Assembly (NCBI GenBank): GCA_013398015.1
Contig: VZRR01002166.1
Location: 338,197-402,196, forward strand
Origin: Oreocharis arfaki
Taxonomy: Eukaryota; Chordata; Aves; Passeriformes; Paramythiidae
DNA: 64,000 nucleotides
Reading direction: 5' to 3'
Part shown: positions 48,801-61,602 of the stretch, in pieces
Layout: each line of letters starts with the position of its first letter
How positions within the stretch are numbered: position 1 is the stretch's first letter
Made by a program: the position numbers and the translations under genes
The notes under the pieces: generated by a model
Database searches by the model: none
Told to the model about the DNA's origin: nothing
The model's input: only the letters and a program-made list of their open reading frames with translations

Positions 48801-51800
48801 TGCTGCCTGCAGAAAGAGACTATTTGGGCTGGTTTAACTGCAGTAAAACACTGGAAGCAAACTGACCCTTTTGCCTGGAAGAATATATATTCTGCTCTCA
48901 AATATGACCAGGAAGGCAACCCACGCTCCTGGATACAGAACAGGAATACAGTGTTGGGAATGCCACTACTGAGAGCTGAGTATGTCCTATTAGTGGAGAC
49001 ATAGATCTCACTGCAGTTTTACTTCCATGTCACAACAGGCCACAGCATCTCTCCTGATCTACTGCCGCATCACTGAGAGCAGTTTGGGTTCACTGCAATT
49101 CCTCTGCTAGGGGAAGAAAGGGGTGTCTTGGGAGAATGTTTGTAAGCATCAAAATATTGATGGAAGGAAAGAAAGAAGAGGGTTTTCATTGTTGCTTTTA
49201 AAAAGCCAGAATGGAGGGTGAGATGTTGTTAAAATTAGGATTGGTGGAAGATGAGAAGGGCTCCTATTTAAAAGCAGGCAGAAGAACTAGGGAACACTTG
49301 AGGAGAGTGATGGTGCTCTTAAACCATTGAATGAACTCACCCTGAACTATCTCTTCTGCTTAGGACTTTGTCACACATTGCTTTAGCTCCCTGTATCCAA
49401 AGTGGTTATTTTGGCATTAATTCACATGTGCTTATTTGCCTCACCTGAGTATCTCGTTCAAGGTTAATAGTTTAAAGAAAATTGGCCTGAATTCTGGATT
49501 TCTTTTACATAGCAGCCACATTTTAGTGGTTTCACTATTACCATATGGCAGATGCACAGAAAACGGCCATAACAAGGTCAAAAAGGTGACCGTCATAGAA
49601 AGTGTGTAAGTTTTGGGGATGGAGAGCTGTTAGCAGGAACACCTTACCTGCGTTACCACAGGATCTGTGGCTCAGCAGCATGGACAGGCTCCCTGACACC
49701 CCGTCAGATCTGAAACCTGATTGAAATGTGTATTCAAAAGCAAGAAGCAGGACTGACAGTGATGTCTTAGCAATTATAGCAGTTAAAGGGGGGAAAAAGG
49801 AGTTGGGATAGTAGAGGCTCAAACCTTCTCATACCCATGAACTTACAAAGAAGGCCTTACTGATTACTGTGATTAATATGCACATTCCTCAGTTTACAGG
49901 CCTTCTTTTGGTTATCTGGCTGTCCCCAGCCATAGCACTGGGAGGACAAGTGCAATCCAAGGTCTTACAGATTGTAGGAGCCAAGGAAGATTCCTTCCAC
50001 AGTTGTCTGTGCAGGAGGAGGATTTTCATGTCATTCACCCAGTTTCAACACAGGAGAGCCAGGGAAATGCAGAGGCACTTCCTACCTCAGACAAATTTCA
50101 ATTAAAACTCCTCTTTGAAGAGTTGGCAATGTGTCTCAGGAGAGGTTAACAGCGTGGCATAGGAATGTGAGAGCATACTTAAACAGATCCCATCCAGAAA
50201 TTTTAAGCTCAGCAGACACAGACTCCTCTTTCGAGCCCAGAAAAAAGATTAGTTGGGTTATGCGATTGCTGGAGCTGGCATAAAACCAGCTGCATGCCAA
50301 TTACCAGCCTGTATGCAAATACTTGTACTGAAATTCAGGATGCAGCTGGACGTGGGTTTGGGCACCCTTCCATGATTATTCCAAGCCACATTATGACAGT
50401 TTTGAAAGAGAAGGGCTCTATGGAGCCAGTAATTTTTTACAGCCTTTCAGAAAATGGAGGAAAGTACCACTACATCCAGATCTTGACTATTTTTTTCAGA
50501 GAGAGAAGGAATTTCTACATGTTGATGCCAGTCAGGATGTACTTGAGGCACTTGCACTCTAAGACAGAAGGCCATCAGTGTGTTTGCCAAGTTTAAGGCC
50601 TGAGTGCCAGATGTGCTTGGGACAGAAAGCGGCCTGCTTGGTTTGTCAGGGGCTGTATGAAAAGAGTTATCATTATAACCAGATAATGCCAGAGCTGAAG
50701 CTTCTGGGGGTGCTGCAGGGAAGTCCTGCTGCATTCAGATGCCTCTAGCCCTGCCGAGGTTTCTGTTCCTAATGCTGCTTGACTTCCACGTGGAAAGCAG
50801 GCCTGGATGCAGCAGCAATGCCAGACAAATAGCCATGCAGCATCTACTCTCATAGAAAGAGCTGATGCCAGGAGAACAGGGACATGGCAGTCTCACATAT
50901 CTCAGCTGATGGAAGGGATAAACTGAGAGCTGCCACCAGCATACATGAAACATTACACGATCATTTGATCAAAATATTGTATAGCAAATTTCCTGACAAG
51001 GAGAGGCTTTAAAAATGCTTGGGTCTGTCTTGGCAACACAAAAGTGAATCAGTCAAAGCATGCAGCCTCCTCCCGGCTGAAAAAATGAGATGAATATCCT
51101 GTGAGAAGAGAACTTTGTGAAAACTTCAGGGGAAAAAATAAAAGTAAGTTTTCTCAGTGCCATTTCTCAAATTTGGCCCACGGAGATGATGTGAAATCTA
51201 AGATAGTCTTCAGTGGAGAGGTGGTTTCTTTATGGGTTCTGTTTGGCTCAACGGACCTCGTATCTATTATGTGAACCTGAGCATCAGTTTCCACCTTTTC
51301 TGTCCTGGAGTAGGACTCTCTCTCCACTGTTTCCCCATATTTCTTCAGATTCCCTTGAATGTTGTCTGCCTGCCCGTGACATCAGAGAAGGAAGGAGGTG
51401 GGGTCAGTCCCTGTTGGAGCAGAGGGACAGTAAGGTTTAGGTTCCTGTGTCTTACACCAGAACTCTGAGTGGCAGAACAACTGGTCAGAGGTGAAGGAGG
51501 ATGGTTGAAGGATGCATCCGCAGTCTTACTCCCTGGACACCTTGACTGGTGGCTCACTGAAGAGTTTGTGGAAGAATCTGCAGCTGGTGGAAATGACCTG
51601 GAGGCACTAGGAAGCTCTGCTAGCAGTAACTCACGTTGTTGTAGGGCTAGCAAGTAAACACACTGCCCCTCAGGAGCAGGAGCCACTCACCTGGAGAAAC
51701 ATTTCAATCACAGCAGAAGTTCTTGGAGAAGTTACCAGGAGAAATGAATGTGAAACAACCGTGGTGAGTCAGGAAGGGTGGCTTGGTTGTGTGTCAGCTG

Positions 51801-52935
51801 ATCAATGTGACGCTATAGGGCATAGGTAGCATTTCAAGAGGGCACAAAAAGTGATGCCAAGGTCTGTTCAGCCTTCACTGAACAAATTTGGAGGGTGCCT
51901 GATGCAGAAAACACAGGTCGTGTTGTGAAAGACACAAGCAAGGCAAGCGCTGATACAGCTGCTTTGGGTCATTACACCAGATTATGTCCTATAGGATGCT
52001 CACTGTTAAAGATAGCCAGACAGCAGAAAAAAATTCCAGTGCTGGGGTATGCGTCAGAGCTTCCAGGCTTTCTGGAGCCTGCTGGGGCGCCAAGGAGGCT
52101 TTGCCATGTTGGTACACCCAGTGCACAACACATCATCACCTCTTCTGCTCCTTTTGTGAACAGGGCAGAGGAAAGAGGATTTGATTTGGATTCAGAAGGT
52201 TTTAGTGATGCTTGAATACTCGGATGTCCACAGCTGGGTGTCCTGGCTGAAATCCATTCTCAGAGGTGTGTTTTTTGGGACAGCTGGAAGGTAAGCACTG
52301 CCCAGGAGTGGTGTGTCATCAAAGGACTCTGAAGAGGCACACACCAGTACTCTGCAGAACCAGCTCGCCTATTCTTTAGTGTGCTCCTGTAACTGGGACA
52401 CAGGTATCCACATCAGGGAGTTCTGGGATACCTGAAGATTAAGTCATGGCTGCTGTGAATGAAATGAGCACTCATTCCTGGCTGTTGGCACATTGCTGCT
52501 CTTACTGAGCTCAAGAGTGTCTTCTGGGGTGAGCCAGCAATGTGTCACTCTCTCCCTAGACAGTAACTTCAAACTCATCACTGATTCACTGCAGTGACTT
52601 AAATGAATACAATTTTCTTTTTGCTACCAAAAATCAGAAGGTTGAAGGGCAGCAGTTTTTTCACTCATCTTAGTCCACTTGTCCCCTTTGCATGAAATGG
52701 GGGAGGGGCACAGGGACAGTTACATAGGTTCTGTATTTCAGATACTGGAGCATTTCTTTATACATACACATGACGTGCTTTTAAATATATGTTGTCTTCC
52801 AGGTGGGTGTTTTGTATCATCAGATGCTTACCAGTAGATAAAAGTTTAAAATGAAGTATGCTTTCATAAAAATTGAGATAATGGATTGCTGATGGAGTGT
52901 TGTGCGTATTGTGGTAGTAGATGATTAATAATTTT
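45884..52935. other. Intron, nothing specific
   Basis: No repeat family was recognised. Open frames up to 130 codons on both strands have no recognisable domains. GC content rises modestly near 46900-47100 and 51400-51700. Confidence 0.5.
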
Positions 52936-53320
52936 AGAGGGACAAAATAATTTGGGTTGGAAGGAATATCTGGAGGTCATCTGGTCCAATCTTCTGCTAA
53001 GAGCAAGGTAACTTCAGACAAGGATCAGGTTGTTCATTGCTTATTAGAATCTCTAGAGATGGAGATGGCATCAATTCTCTGATTGCACCAATCTGCTCCT
53101 GTGCTTTACCACACTCTTCCTGGGAACAATACTTTTCTGAATTCTAATCAGTGTTTCCAATGTTGCAGCTGGTGCCGGTTGCGTCCTGTCCTTGGGCACT
53201 TCTGAGGAGGGTCTGTGTTTCTCTGTAGTCTTCCTTTAGGTAGAGACAGGCTGCAATTAGAGGTCCCCATCCCCAGTCATCACCTCTTTAGGCTTGTTCT
53301 GCCTCTTTCCGTGGCTTGGA
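52936..53320 (-). mobile_element. CR1 LINE, 3' end fragment, antisense
   Basis: Read on the + strand this begins with TTTGGGTTGGAAGG, then GGAGGTCATCTGGTCCAA, which is the reverse complement of the CR1 3' end. It continues through TTGCGTCCTGTCCTTGGGCA, a CTTTAGGTAGAGACAGGCTG segment and a GGTCCCCATCCCCAG-like segment, all in the order expected for the CR1 region upstream of its 3' end. It is diverged, with small gaps, and carries no intact frame. The left edge at about 52936 is the element's 3' end; the right boundary is approximate. The open frame at 53215-53409 is derived from the repeat. Confidence 0.9.
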
Positions 53321-56300
53321 GAAACCCACAGGAAGCCCCTTGGTTTGTTCCAGTTGTAAGGTTTATATCTGTTAATGTACCTGTCAACCCCATGAATTAT
53401 ATTGAGTAAACAGTAACTCAAGGCACTTGGCTTCTAAAACCAGGTTCAGAATTTGACTGGACAAAGTGAAGCAATTAGCATCTCATCCTGAAAATTAATA
53501 TCCCTGTAACAGAGCCAATATATTACAGGAAAGCTCCTCACCTGCAAAGTCAACGGGGTCAAACAGCTTTTCAAAAGCTTATGATGGGAAAAGAATGAGG
53601 TGGGTAAAGCTGTAAACGGGCAGTGCTGTTCCTGCAGTTACCATCTGCAAAGGAAATGGCAGAGCTGGGGCTGGTCAGACAGTGTTATGTCTGCCTGGTT
53701 ATTTAACATCAAGGACATGTAATGCTGATGGCAGGGATGTGGTTAACAAAAGTAGCCTTGATTTGAATCTCCCTTGTCAAAACAGAGTAATTTTTACAGA
53801 GCTGAAAGCCTCCACCAGAGTGGAGGAGAAGGGAATGATTTAAATGTAAACCTGGGCCTGGGTACTTGGGAGAATCAAGATCCAAGTAGGCAGAAGCTTC
53901 TGTGGTCACTGGAAGGTGGCTTAAATGTAGAAACCACTAAAATGAGTGAATCTAGCAGGATTAGGGACAGACACCATTTCCTTTAACACAAGCCAAGTGT
54001 ATTGAGTAAAAAAACCAATTACACTTTGGAACAGGACTGTTTCTGATGAGCAGAAGCACATCTAAACTGAGTTCACACTTAAATGTTTTCTTTTGTTTGG
54101 ATGAGTGTAGGGGTTTTGTGTTACTTGTTGGATTCAGCTGTTGCTACTCTCTTCTGTAGTATTTTGGATCACTTTGTCCATGCACGGAACCCTCTGGGGC
54201 TATGTGTCTGCATCTTGTGTCCAGTGGCCTCAGGATGCAGGGTGAAATGGTGTCCAGTAGCCTGACACAGACTTGCACACACATACAGGCACTTCCCAAA
54301 GAAAAAGGTGATCATGGAACGTACCTTGTAACTCTGGGGTGTTCATCCCAAAGGGCTGGATATTTTGCAGCCTTTTTTCCTTTTACAGAGTTAACCAGGT
54401 AAATGATTTGGTGTCTTATTTTAATAAGGCTGTGAGAAAGAGGAATTCAAGCCATGCACAGACAGAGGAAGAATCCAAGTACAAATGTCTTCTTTGGCTG
54501 AACCTGTTCATGAGATAGATATTCCCTTTGGAGAGATGGCTAAAAAAGAGTGGCTCAGAGCCTGTTGTCCTCTAATGAAGTAGCTAAATGGTTACAAGAA
54601 CCCTGTGATCCTGTCTTCACACAGCTCTGTGGTGAGACAAGTACCCCATCTAACTCAGTGAAAGGCAATCAAATGATACGTTTTTATTTAAGCAGCAAAA
54701 GAGGTGGCTAGGATTAGAAGATTTATGCTCAGGTTCTACAACCCAGTGTTCTTAGTTACTGAGCAGTTGGAAGTACAAACCCACAGGCTGCATATAACAG
54801 TGATTGCTTTTGATAGAAATAAAGAGTATCTTGCTGTTACCATCAAGCCTTGAAACTGACTTCCAGCTAATGACCCAAATAAACTGTACTTGAAATTTTA
54901 TAATTGAGATCGAAGGCTGTCTGGGGCTTCTAGTTGGGACACAGATTCCACATCCATGAGCTTTTGTGTATGGTCATTGAGCTGAAATGGAGAAGGTTAA
55001 AACTCTCATTTTCATTACCAACCTCTCCCCATCTCCCAATACAAATGTGACATTTCAATTTTGCACAGTCCAACTCTTCTTAAATCATCTGTATAAAAAC
55101 TTCAGATCTTGATTGATGATGGATGAGCTATTGTCTCCTAAAGTACCCAGTTCTCATTACCCTTTAAGACAGAGCTTATTAATGATGGACCTGAAGTGCT
55201 TTCCCAGTGGGTCATCAGCAATGAACTATGCTGAAGGATCAAAAGACTTGGTTCGGCATGAAATTTCCAGGCCAAAGCTGTTTTCAGATAATGCATTCAG
55301 CATCTTGGGTGAAATAGGAGAAGAGATCCCTGTCGCTGGGGTGCATATGGTGAAGATGCAGCACTGTAAACCTGCAAAGGTGCTTCAGCTCTAGTGAAGC
55401 TGACCTTGGAAATTCAGGTGTCATCAACATGTGTTATATAATACATACATGCAGGATATACCTGTAGTGGAGTGGTGTAAAAGACAGCTGCTTCCTTCAT
55501 AGCCAGTCAGCTTGAAAGGTGTGAGATATATTCTGGTTTGCTTTTGAAGTAGTTAGAGTGGACATGCCTCACAGTTTTTCCTAATTAACTCCCTCCCCTT
55601 TCCCTGCCCACTTCAGAGCTAGTTCTTTTCCCTCTCACCATGCCATCTTCCAGTTCATTGTGCCAGCTGGTTTTGTAGCACCAGAGAAGAGCTTTTAATT
55701 TGCAGCCTTGAATAGCAATAGCCGTTTTTATAACCAATTTTATAACAATTTTAGAAACCGATTCTACATCTAAATAGATGTTTACAACCCCCACTGCATA
55801 TAAACATACATGAGTAACTTTCACTCCAGGATACATTACAGAATGAGAACATGTTTTGTCAATTTAACCCACTTTAGAAGTTGGATAGCAGACCACGAGG
55901 GATTGCACTGTACACAAAAACAAGTCAGCTCAATAAAATGCCCTTTTAACAGATGGAAGAAAAGTGACCCTCTCTGGTCTAAGCAGACACCACCCTTGCA
56001 GAGCCAGTGTTCCTTTGCCTTATTTGCAGTGATCGTATTCTGGTGGCTGGTAACGTGTTTTCAGTAACTCCAGTCAAACTCTGAGTCCCTTTTTGAACTC
56101 AGCAGACTGAGTATGAACTGTATGTGATGTACATGTGTGTGTTCCTGGCACTTTAGTGTGAGACGCTTGTGCTTCTTGGTTGCCAGAGACCTGTACGTTT
56201 CCATTTCTCCTGTTAGTATTGTATGATAGGTTACCGAAGGCTGTGGGAATGATTCACTAGGCTAATGAAAGCAAGAAAATAGCACCTGTAACAACAGGTA

Positions 56301-59300
56301 ATACATTTCTGGTTTAGCTTTGTGAATAAATAACCATTTAAGAGAATTTTAATAATATGCAGATATAAGTTCCCCACAATCATTTGACAGTAATAAGCAA
56401 AGTAATGACAGAAGTCAGTGGCAAGGACACATGCTGATTTATTTTCATATGACTTTGGTTGCAGAATTATACTGCTTTTAGGCCAGTAGAGTAGTTCTAA
56501 TAAGGAAGATTATAAAATTTGTCATTCATTTCAGAATCAAGTGGCAAAAGCCCTTGGTGCTACTCATTTGCTCAGGGCATGGGCTGCAGCCCTGGTGCCA
56601 AAATGGGAGATCGTGGTACTCTGAAGTGTGACACCTTCCAGAAAGATCTCCAAAGTTGTCTGGCACCTCTAGAAACTCTTTTCCCAGAGAAAGCAAGTGG
56701 GTCTTGTGCTTCAAAATCCCCTTTTGTACCTTGATGTCCCTGAGCGGGGTGGAAGCCCAAGGGTAGCGCTTGATGGTAGCGGGGTCGTATTTGGACTAAC
56801 AGTTTTCCAATGTCACAAAAAATTGTTTTAGAAGACAAAAATACTCACCCCCAAATGGTACTTAAAATATGTTTCGCTCTGAGCAGTCCGATTTTGGGCT
56901 TCTTTGGCAGGAACTGGCTTCTTTGTTCACAAAATTTGTTCAGGGGCTTGGCATTGTCTCTTCTGCTCCAGCATTGGAAAGAGTTCAGCAAAGAAGCACC
57001 TCAGGTGTTGCACACAGGCAAAGAAACCTCTTTTTGCCTGGCTTCCATTGCTAGCTTGCCTGCACAGGCAGAGATCCTGCCTTTCTCCTCCCATTCATTG
57101 TTTAACTTTATCTCTCACTTTCAGGGCTGTAAATTAAAATGAGATGATGACTTTATGATGATGAGTTCATTATACAGCAGCTCTATTGTATATTGATTAC
57201 AGTTGTGCTTCATTTGCTTAACATGTAACAGGGTTTATTAGCTCTTCCCAGGCATTGTTCTTGCTAAGAGGGGGCAAAGAAGTGCGAAATGCATTTTGAG
57301 TTTAAGTCAGTGAAGCCAACGCATCTATGCTGATTAACACACGCCGAGGACTTGGTGTAAAGGAAAGTAGGAGAGTAGGTTGGATTGGGAAGGTGGAATG
57401 GAAATGAGTCTGGGTCCCAGAGAGCAGGAAGAGTCAAATACAAGTGCTGTAAAGATTGTACTAAACTCTGAACTCTGTGTTACTTAATATCCGCAAGAGC
57501 CCACCTTTGATACTACTCAGGTTTATTTGCATCAATAACCTGGAAGCTTTAATTCTGTCACCAGTGAAAAATGGTGCAGTGCAGGGCAAATGAAGGTACT
57601 GTATTCCATTTTTGGGAAAAAGCAGCAGAAACAGCACTTGCTATTCAGTGATAAGGCAAGTCAGAGCGTTTTTTGTGGTTACTTTTAGTAAATCACAGAG
57701 GGAGGTGTTGGCTTCCCTGAAGTATAGCGTACAGTACACTTCTTGGTTACCTTTATGCTGAAAAAAAGTCTTTCTCCACAAATTGAAACTATTAGAATTA
57801 CTTTTAGATTGAGGTCCTTCTATACAAGAATGTATCAAAGTTTCTAGCAGGAAAGAAACTTGGATAGGTATTGCTGGAGACGATGCTCTGAAACACAGAA
57901 ATTATGCCAGTTCAGTGCACCAACTGAAAGAGGAACTGTGTAGAATTGTGTGTGTGTTTAAGAAGCTATTAATGCAGATTTTACAGTTTTTTACTATGTT
58001 TTTATGTTATTTTTAATCAAAATCTGGGCCATAAATGATTAGGTAATCCAGTGTAGCTGGAACGACACAGAGAAATCATCACTAATCATGATTTCAAGCG
58101 TTCTTGTAAGTCCTCCTTTCTCCCCAGAGCAAAATTGTTAACAGATGCTGTTTGGGGGTTTTTTTGTTATCATAAGAATATCATACAGACAGATCATTGC
58201 TGTATGTCTAATCTAGACTATTTTTCTGTATAAGATTATTGTCATTGTTTTCATTTATAAGCTCCTTTTCAATGAAAAGCCAAGCTTTTAAACCAGAGGT
58301 TTCTAAGAAACAGTTATACTGATTAATATGGTGGGAAGATGTATTTACAGATGATCCTTTATTTAATACATTCCTTGATTGGGGGCCGCTTCATTTACAT
58401 GCTGTGGCCTGTAAACCCTGAAATTTAAAAAAGAAATAAAATGCAGTAATTCCTTCTTTGGTGTGTGTAAATGTTTGAATTCCCACTCCAGCTTTTAAAG
58501 GTTTTCCAGGCATATAAGGACAATCAGACTACCTTAATCATTGCTACTACTGTAGTCAGGAATTACTCTTCATGTCTCTGTGAGAAGTGTGGCACTCCTG
58601 GCTCTATAGCACCACTTAATGTCATTCCAAGGTGCCATTAGTAACTAACCTTCAGCATTTCTCTGCTGAGACTTGAATCTCTGACACTGAAGGTTTTAGA
58701 CTCATAGCTCCTGTTAACTTTCATGAAAGTCACATGCATTGTCTCCTGCTTTGGACATGAAAGAGACAAGTTCAGTAGAGGAATTGTGAATTTGAGCAAG
58801 GGTTTAGAGGGTAGAAAAAATAAGTTTTTGCTCCAGAGGAAACCCTGGTGCTACAACTAACAACTGTAAGATCATTTTCGTGTTCAGATTTGATGAATCA
58901 AGTCTTTAGAGACAGGGCAACAAAGCGATTTTCTTAAACAAACTGCTATAAATACAAAAATAAGAAGAAAACACAAAAAAACCAACAACACACACAAAAG
59001 CCCCACAACCTAAGGAGGACCCCAAAACTTTCACCTGTTTAAAAACCATCTCCCTTCAACACAAAGCTTCCAGCAAGGCATGCCAGTAGGATTTTTGGAT
59101 CATAGTGTTTGAGATTTGTATCGTTGCAGTGGAGTATTTGGGTGTTTTGGATGATGGTATTACAGCAGCACAGGCTGTAATTAACATCTTTTCCAAACCT
59201 TGTGCTGATGGGCCCCTTCTCGTGTCTTGTGGGCTCAGCACCGCACAGTTCTTTGTTATAAGTTCTAAGTGTTTCTGCAAATTAATGAAATGCACTATAG

Positions 59301-59526
59301 TGTGATTGATTGCTTGTGTTTAATTTAAATTCATTTAAGTGTTGAACATTATTTTACCCACAAAATACAGAACTGTTCTGTACATGATCATGCTGGAACA
59401 AAAGATAAACAGTGTGTCAGTCTTCATCAGGTTTCTTCTGCACATAAACGAAGGGTTCCTGTTTACAAATACTGCGAGCTACTTGTTCTCCAGTTTTCAG
59501 ATTATTAAATGAGATTACAGTGTGAA
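53321..59526. other. Intron, nothing specific
   Basis: A TGATGATGATGAG-type AT-rich block near 57140-57240 may be a regulatory element. An A- and C-rich low-complexity stretch lies at about 58955-59000. No gene was recognised before the ERBB4 acceptor. Confidence 0.5.
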
Positions 59527-59539
59527 TTTTTTTTTTTTT
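59527..59539 (+). repeat. ERBB4: T13 homopolymer upstream of the ERBB4 exon
   Basis: Thirteen T about 100 bases before the exon. It is a plausible binding site for U-rich splicing factors, although the pyrimidine tract next to the acceptor is sufficient by itself. Confidence 0.85.
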
Positions 59540-59604
59540 GCATTTAAATTTTGTGCCCTCTCTCCAACACACATTTAGCAATAGATTTAATCAGCTGTCT
59601 GAAG

Positions 59605-59641
59605 TCTTACAAGTATGTTATTCTCTTGTTCTTCTGCACAG
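59605..59641 (+). promoter_or_regulatory. ERBB4: 3' splice site of ERBB4 intron 3
   Basis: A pyrimidine-rich stretch (ttctcttgttcttctg) leads to CACAG, with the AG at 59640-59641. It decides the exon start: beginning at 59642 gives a phase 1 junction and restores the Glu that precedes Ile-Leu-Asn in ERBB4. A longer T run lies about 100 bases further upstream (59527-59539). Candidate branch-point adenines lie in the segment just upstream of the tract, but none stands out. Confidence 0.9.
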
Positions 59642-59776
59642 AGATACTGAATGGAGGGGTGTATGTTGGCCAGAACAAATTTCTCTGCTTTGCAGACACC
59701 ATTCATTGGCAAGACATCGTGCGTAACCCCTGGGCCTCCAACTTCACTCTGGTCCCAACGAATGGCAGCTCAGGAT
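59642..59776 (+). CDS. ERBB4: ERBB4 exon 4 (receptor tyrosine kinase, end of extracellular domain I)
   Basis: ERBB4 (HER4) is a plasma-membrane receptor tyrosine kinase that binds neuregulins and some EGF-family ligands, dimerises with other ERBB proteins and acts in neural, heart and mammary development. This exon encodes the end of ligand-binding domain I, just before the first cysteine-rich region. The translation runs from a split Glu codon through ILNGGVYVGQ, the segment with ADTIHWQDIVRNPW and the end TNGSSG, then the first base of a split Cys codon. Length is exactly 135 bases and both junctions are phase 1, as expected for ERBB4 exon 4. Two N-glycosylation sequons (NFT and NGS, human positions about 174 and 181) and the internal Cys of LCF are present. 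Compared with the human protein as I remember it, five residues differ. The frame is intact and both splice sites are good, so it is not a pseudogene. Other ERBB paralogues do not carry this segment. Flanking exons lie outside the window. Confidence 0.95.
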
Positions 59777-59782
59777 GTAAGT
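59777..59782 (+). promoter_or_regulatory. ERBB4: 5' splice site of ERBB4 intron 4
   Basis: The exon ends GGAT and the intron begins GTAAGT, a perfect match to the intronic half of the donor consensus. It leaves the first T of a Cys codon in the exon (phase 1), agreeing with the first Cys of the next ERBB4 segment. The exonic side (GAT rather than CAG or AAG) is weaker than consensus. Confidence 0.9.
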
Positions 59783-61584
59783 ACTGCGTTTATTCTCAGC
59801 CTTGTCATCCCTTCAGCATGAAACAGGATAAATATAGCCACAAGTTTTCCGTGATCCTCTGTTACAGAGAATTATGTTGGTAAATTTTCCTTTCATCGTT
59901 CCCTGCATTGTTCTAAGTTTGTCTACTGTTGGGAGGACCACTTAGTCTGCTCCCAAAAACAGTGTCTGTAGAGAGTATTTGTGAACATCATAGATTTTCT
60001 GAATTTTCTCTCATCTGCTTTCTCTTTTCTGCATTTTCTTTTTCTTCTCTATTGCTAAAGCCACTGTGGTGTTGTGGAAGCACAGACATTCTTTCTTGTT
60101 TGCTTTGCATTTGTTCCTGCTGCTTAGTCTGGTCCTTGAGTGACAACGGTCTGTCTATGGCATCATAATTAGCTGCTGGAGTAATTATGGTACAAGCTTA
60201 TGGAAATTCTGACTTTAGACGAGAAGTGAACCTCAAAGAAATAGTTATCCTGTTGTCTTGTGTGTATATCCCTGAAGAGAGAGAGAGAATTTGCAGAGGA
60301 TGGGGTGTTCTTCACAATATAACCAATAATTCTCTGGTTTTTACCACGTTCTCTTTATTTTAATGGTTTCCATTCCAAACTTGAAATATCTGTGTGCTTA
60401 GAGTTTCTCTATTTCCCTTCCCTAGAATTATTCACCTTCAGTGAATCATTCTTACAATTCTTGCAGCAATAACGAATTGTAGTGAATGGTGGTGACAGGG
60501 ATAAAGAATGTTTAAGCAAAATATTCCATAATGGAGTAAAATGCATTCAGAATGAATGCTGTGCTATTAAACAGTACCCTCAGGATGTACCAACATTGAA
60601 ATTCAGAGACAGGCTGGGAAGAAATTTGTATCAGGTGTCAAAGATGGCACCTCAGTAGACACGTTCTGAGCATTCCGGATATGGGGACATTCTGGATTGC
60701 TTTCCATACCTGAAGGTGTCCCTTGAGGATATATAAATGACTGATTGCCTCTCTAGCTTTCACTACAGCCAAGAAACAATTCATTTCTTCTGTTGTATGT
60801 TGGGAACTCAGGGAAAAAAAAAAAGTTGAGACCCTGGGTAGGGACCATTTGATGAGTCCCCATAATTTCTAAGCAGCAACTTGTTTTTAACCAGGTGCTT
60901 TGTGATGTAATAGACTTTATAGAAGGCTGACTTGCTCATCTGCTCCCCCTAACACCAGACCAGAGGTACTTGAGATAAGGCTTCCTCCAGGAGCCTGCCA
61001 AGCTGCACTGCTCCTTGAAGTCCCAGCTCCTGAGCTGAGCCTCATCACTTGTGCCCTCTGGCTGGAAACCTGACATAGTTGTAATGCAGCCGGCTCTCTT
61101 ATTTGCATTTTAAAAACCCTCATCACTGCTGATGATCAGTTCTAGGCAGAAGTGATGAAGCCTTTGAAGGTGAGGGAATGCCTGTACCCTTTTATGAGTC
61201 ATGGCTTCAAGAAAAAGACTTAGTTCTTACTCTGTTTTGTTCTGTTATTGGGTTTTCTTTTAACCTTTCCCAGTTCTTCAAGATAAATGCTTCTGCTCTT
61301 TTAAAAAAGCAGCCAACATCAATACTATCTTTTTGAGCTAACAGAAGTTTTACTGGTGACTCCAGAGGAACTGGGACAAGATCCGTTCTGAGTACTTTTA
61401 GAATCACACCCTGAAAGCAAAGAAGGCAAATATTAGCTCCCACACACATCTACATGAAAGAATGTCTGTAGCAAAGTCCAGTTTTCTTCAAACTTTTTTG
61501 ATTCTTTTGAGTTGTTCTGAAACATAGGGAAGGAACAATTTGTGCTTTGCCATTTGTGCTTGATAAATAAGATAAACAGCATTA

Positions 61585-61602
61585 TCTCAATCATGATTGA
61601 GA
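61585..61602. repeat. 18-base perfect palindrome
   Basis: TCTCAATCATGATTGAGA reads the same on both strands with no spacer. It contains two mirrored TGATTGA sites, which resemble PBX/MEIS-type homeodomain sites. It lies in AT-rich intron 4. Confidence 0.9.

Larger units (their letters stand above)
1..59641 (+). other. ERBB4: ERBB4 intron 3, 3' portion
   Basis: Everything upstream of the exon reads as intron of the same + strand gene. No segment resembling ERBB4 exon 3 or exon 2 was seen, so the intron continues past the left edge and is longer than 59.6 kb. That fits the very large early introns of vertebrate ERBB4. Open frames in it are short, appear on both strands and carry no recognisable domain apart from repeat remnants. 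The content is listed separately: CR1 copies, other old repeats, microsatellites, palindromes and motif-rich blocks. Confidence 0.85.

Noticed and set aside
51255..51310. Possible MIR fragment (GTGAACCTGAGCATCAGTTTCC)
   Set aside because: The match is short and lacks the downstream CATCTGTAAA segment.
56930..57060. Possible CR1 fragment (TGGAAAGAGTTCAGCAAAGAAG)
   Set aside because: Only one short segment resembles CR1 and the neighbouring segments do not follow in order.
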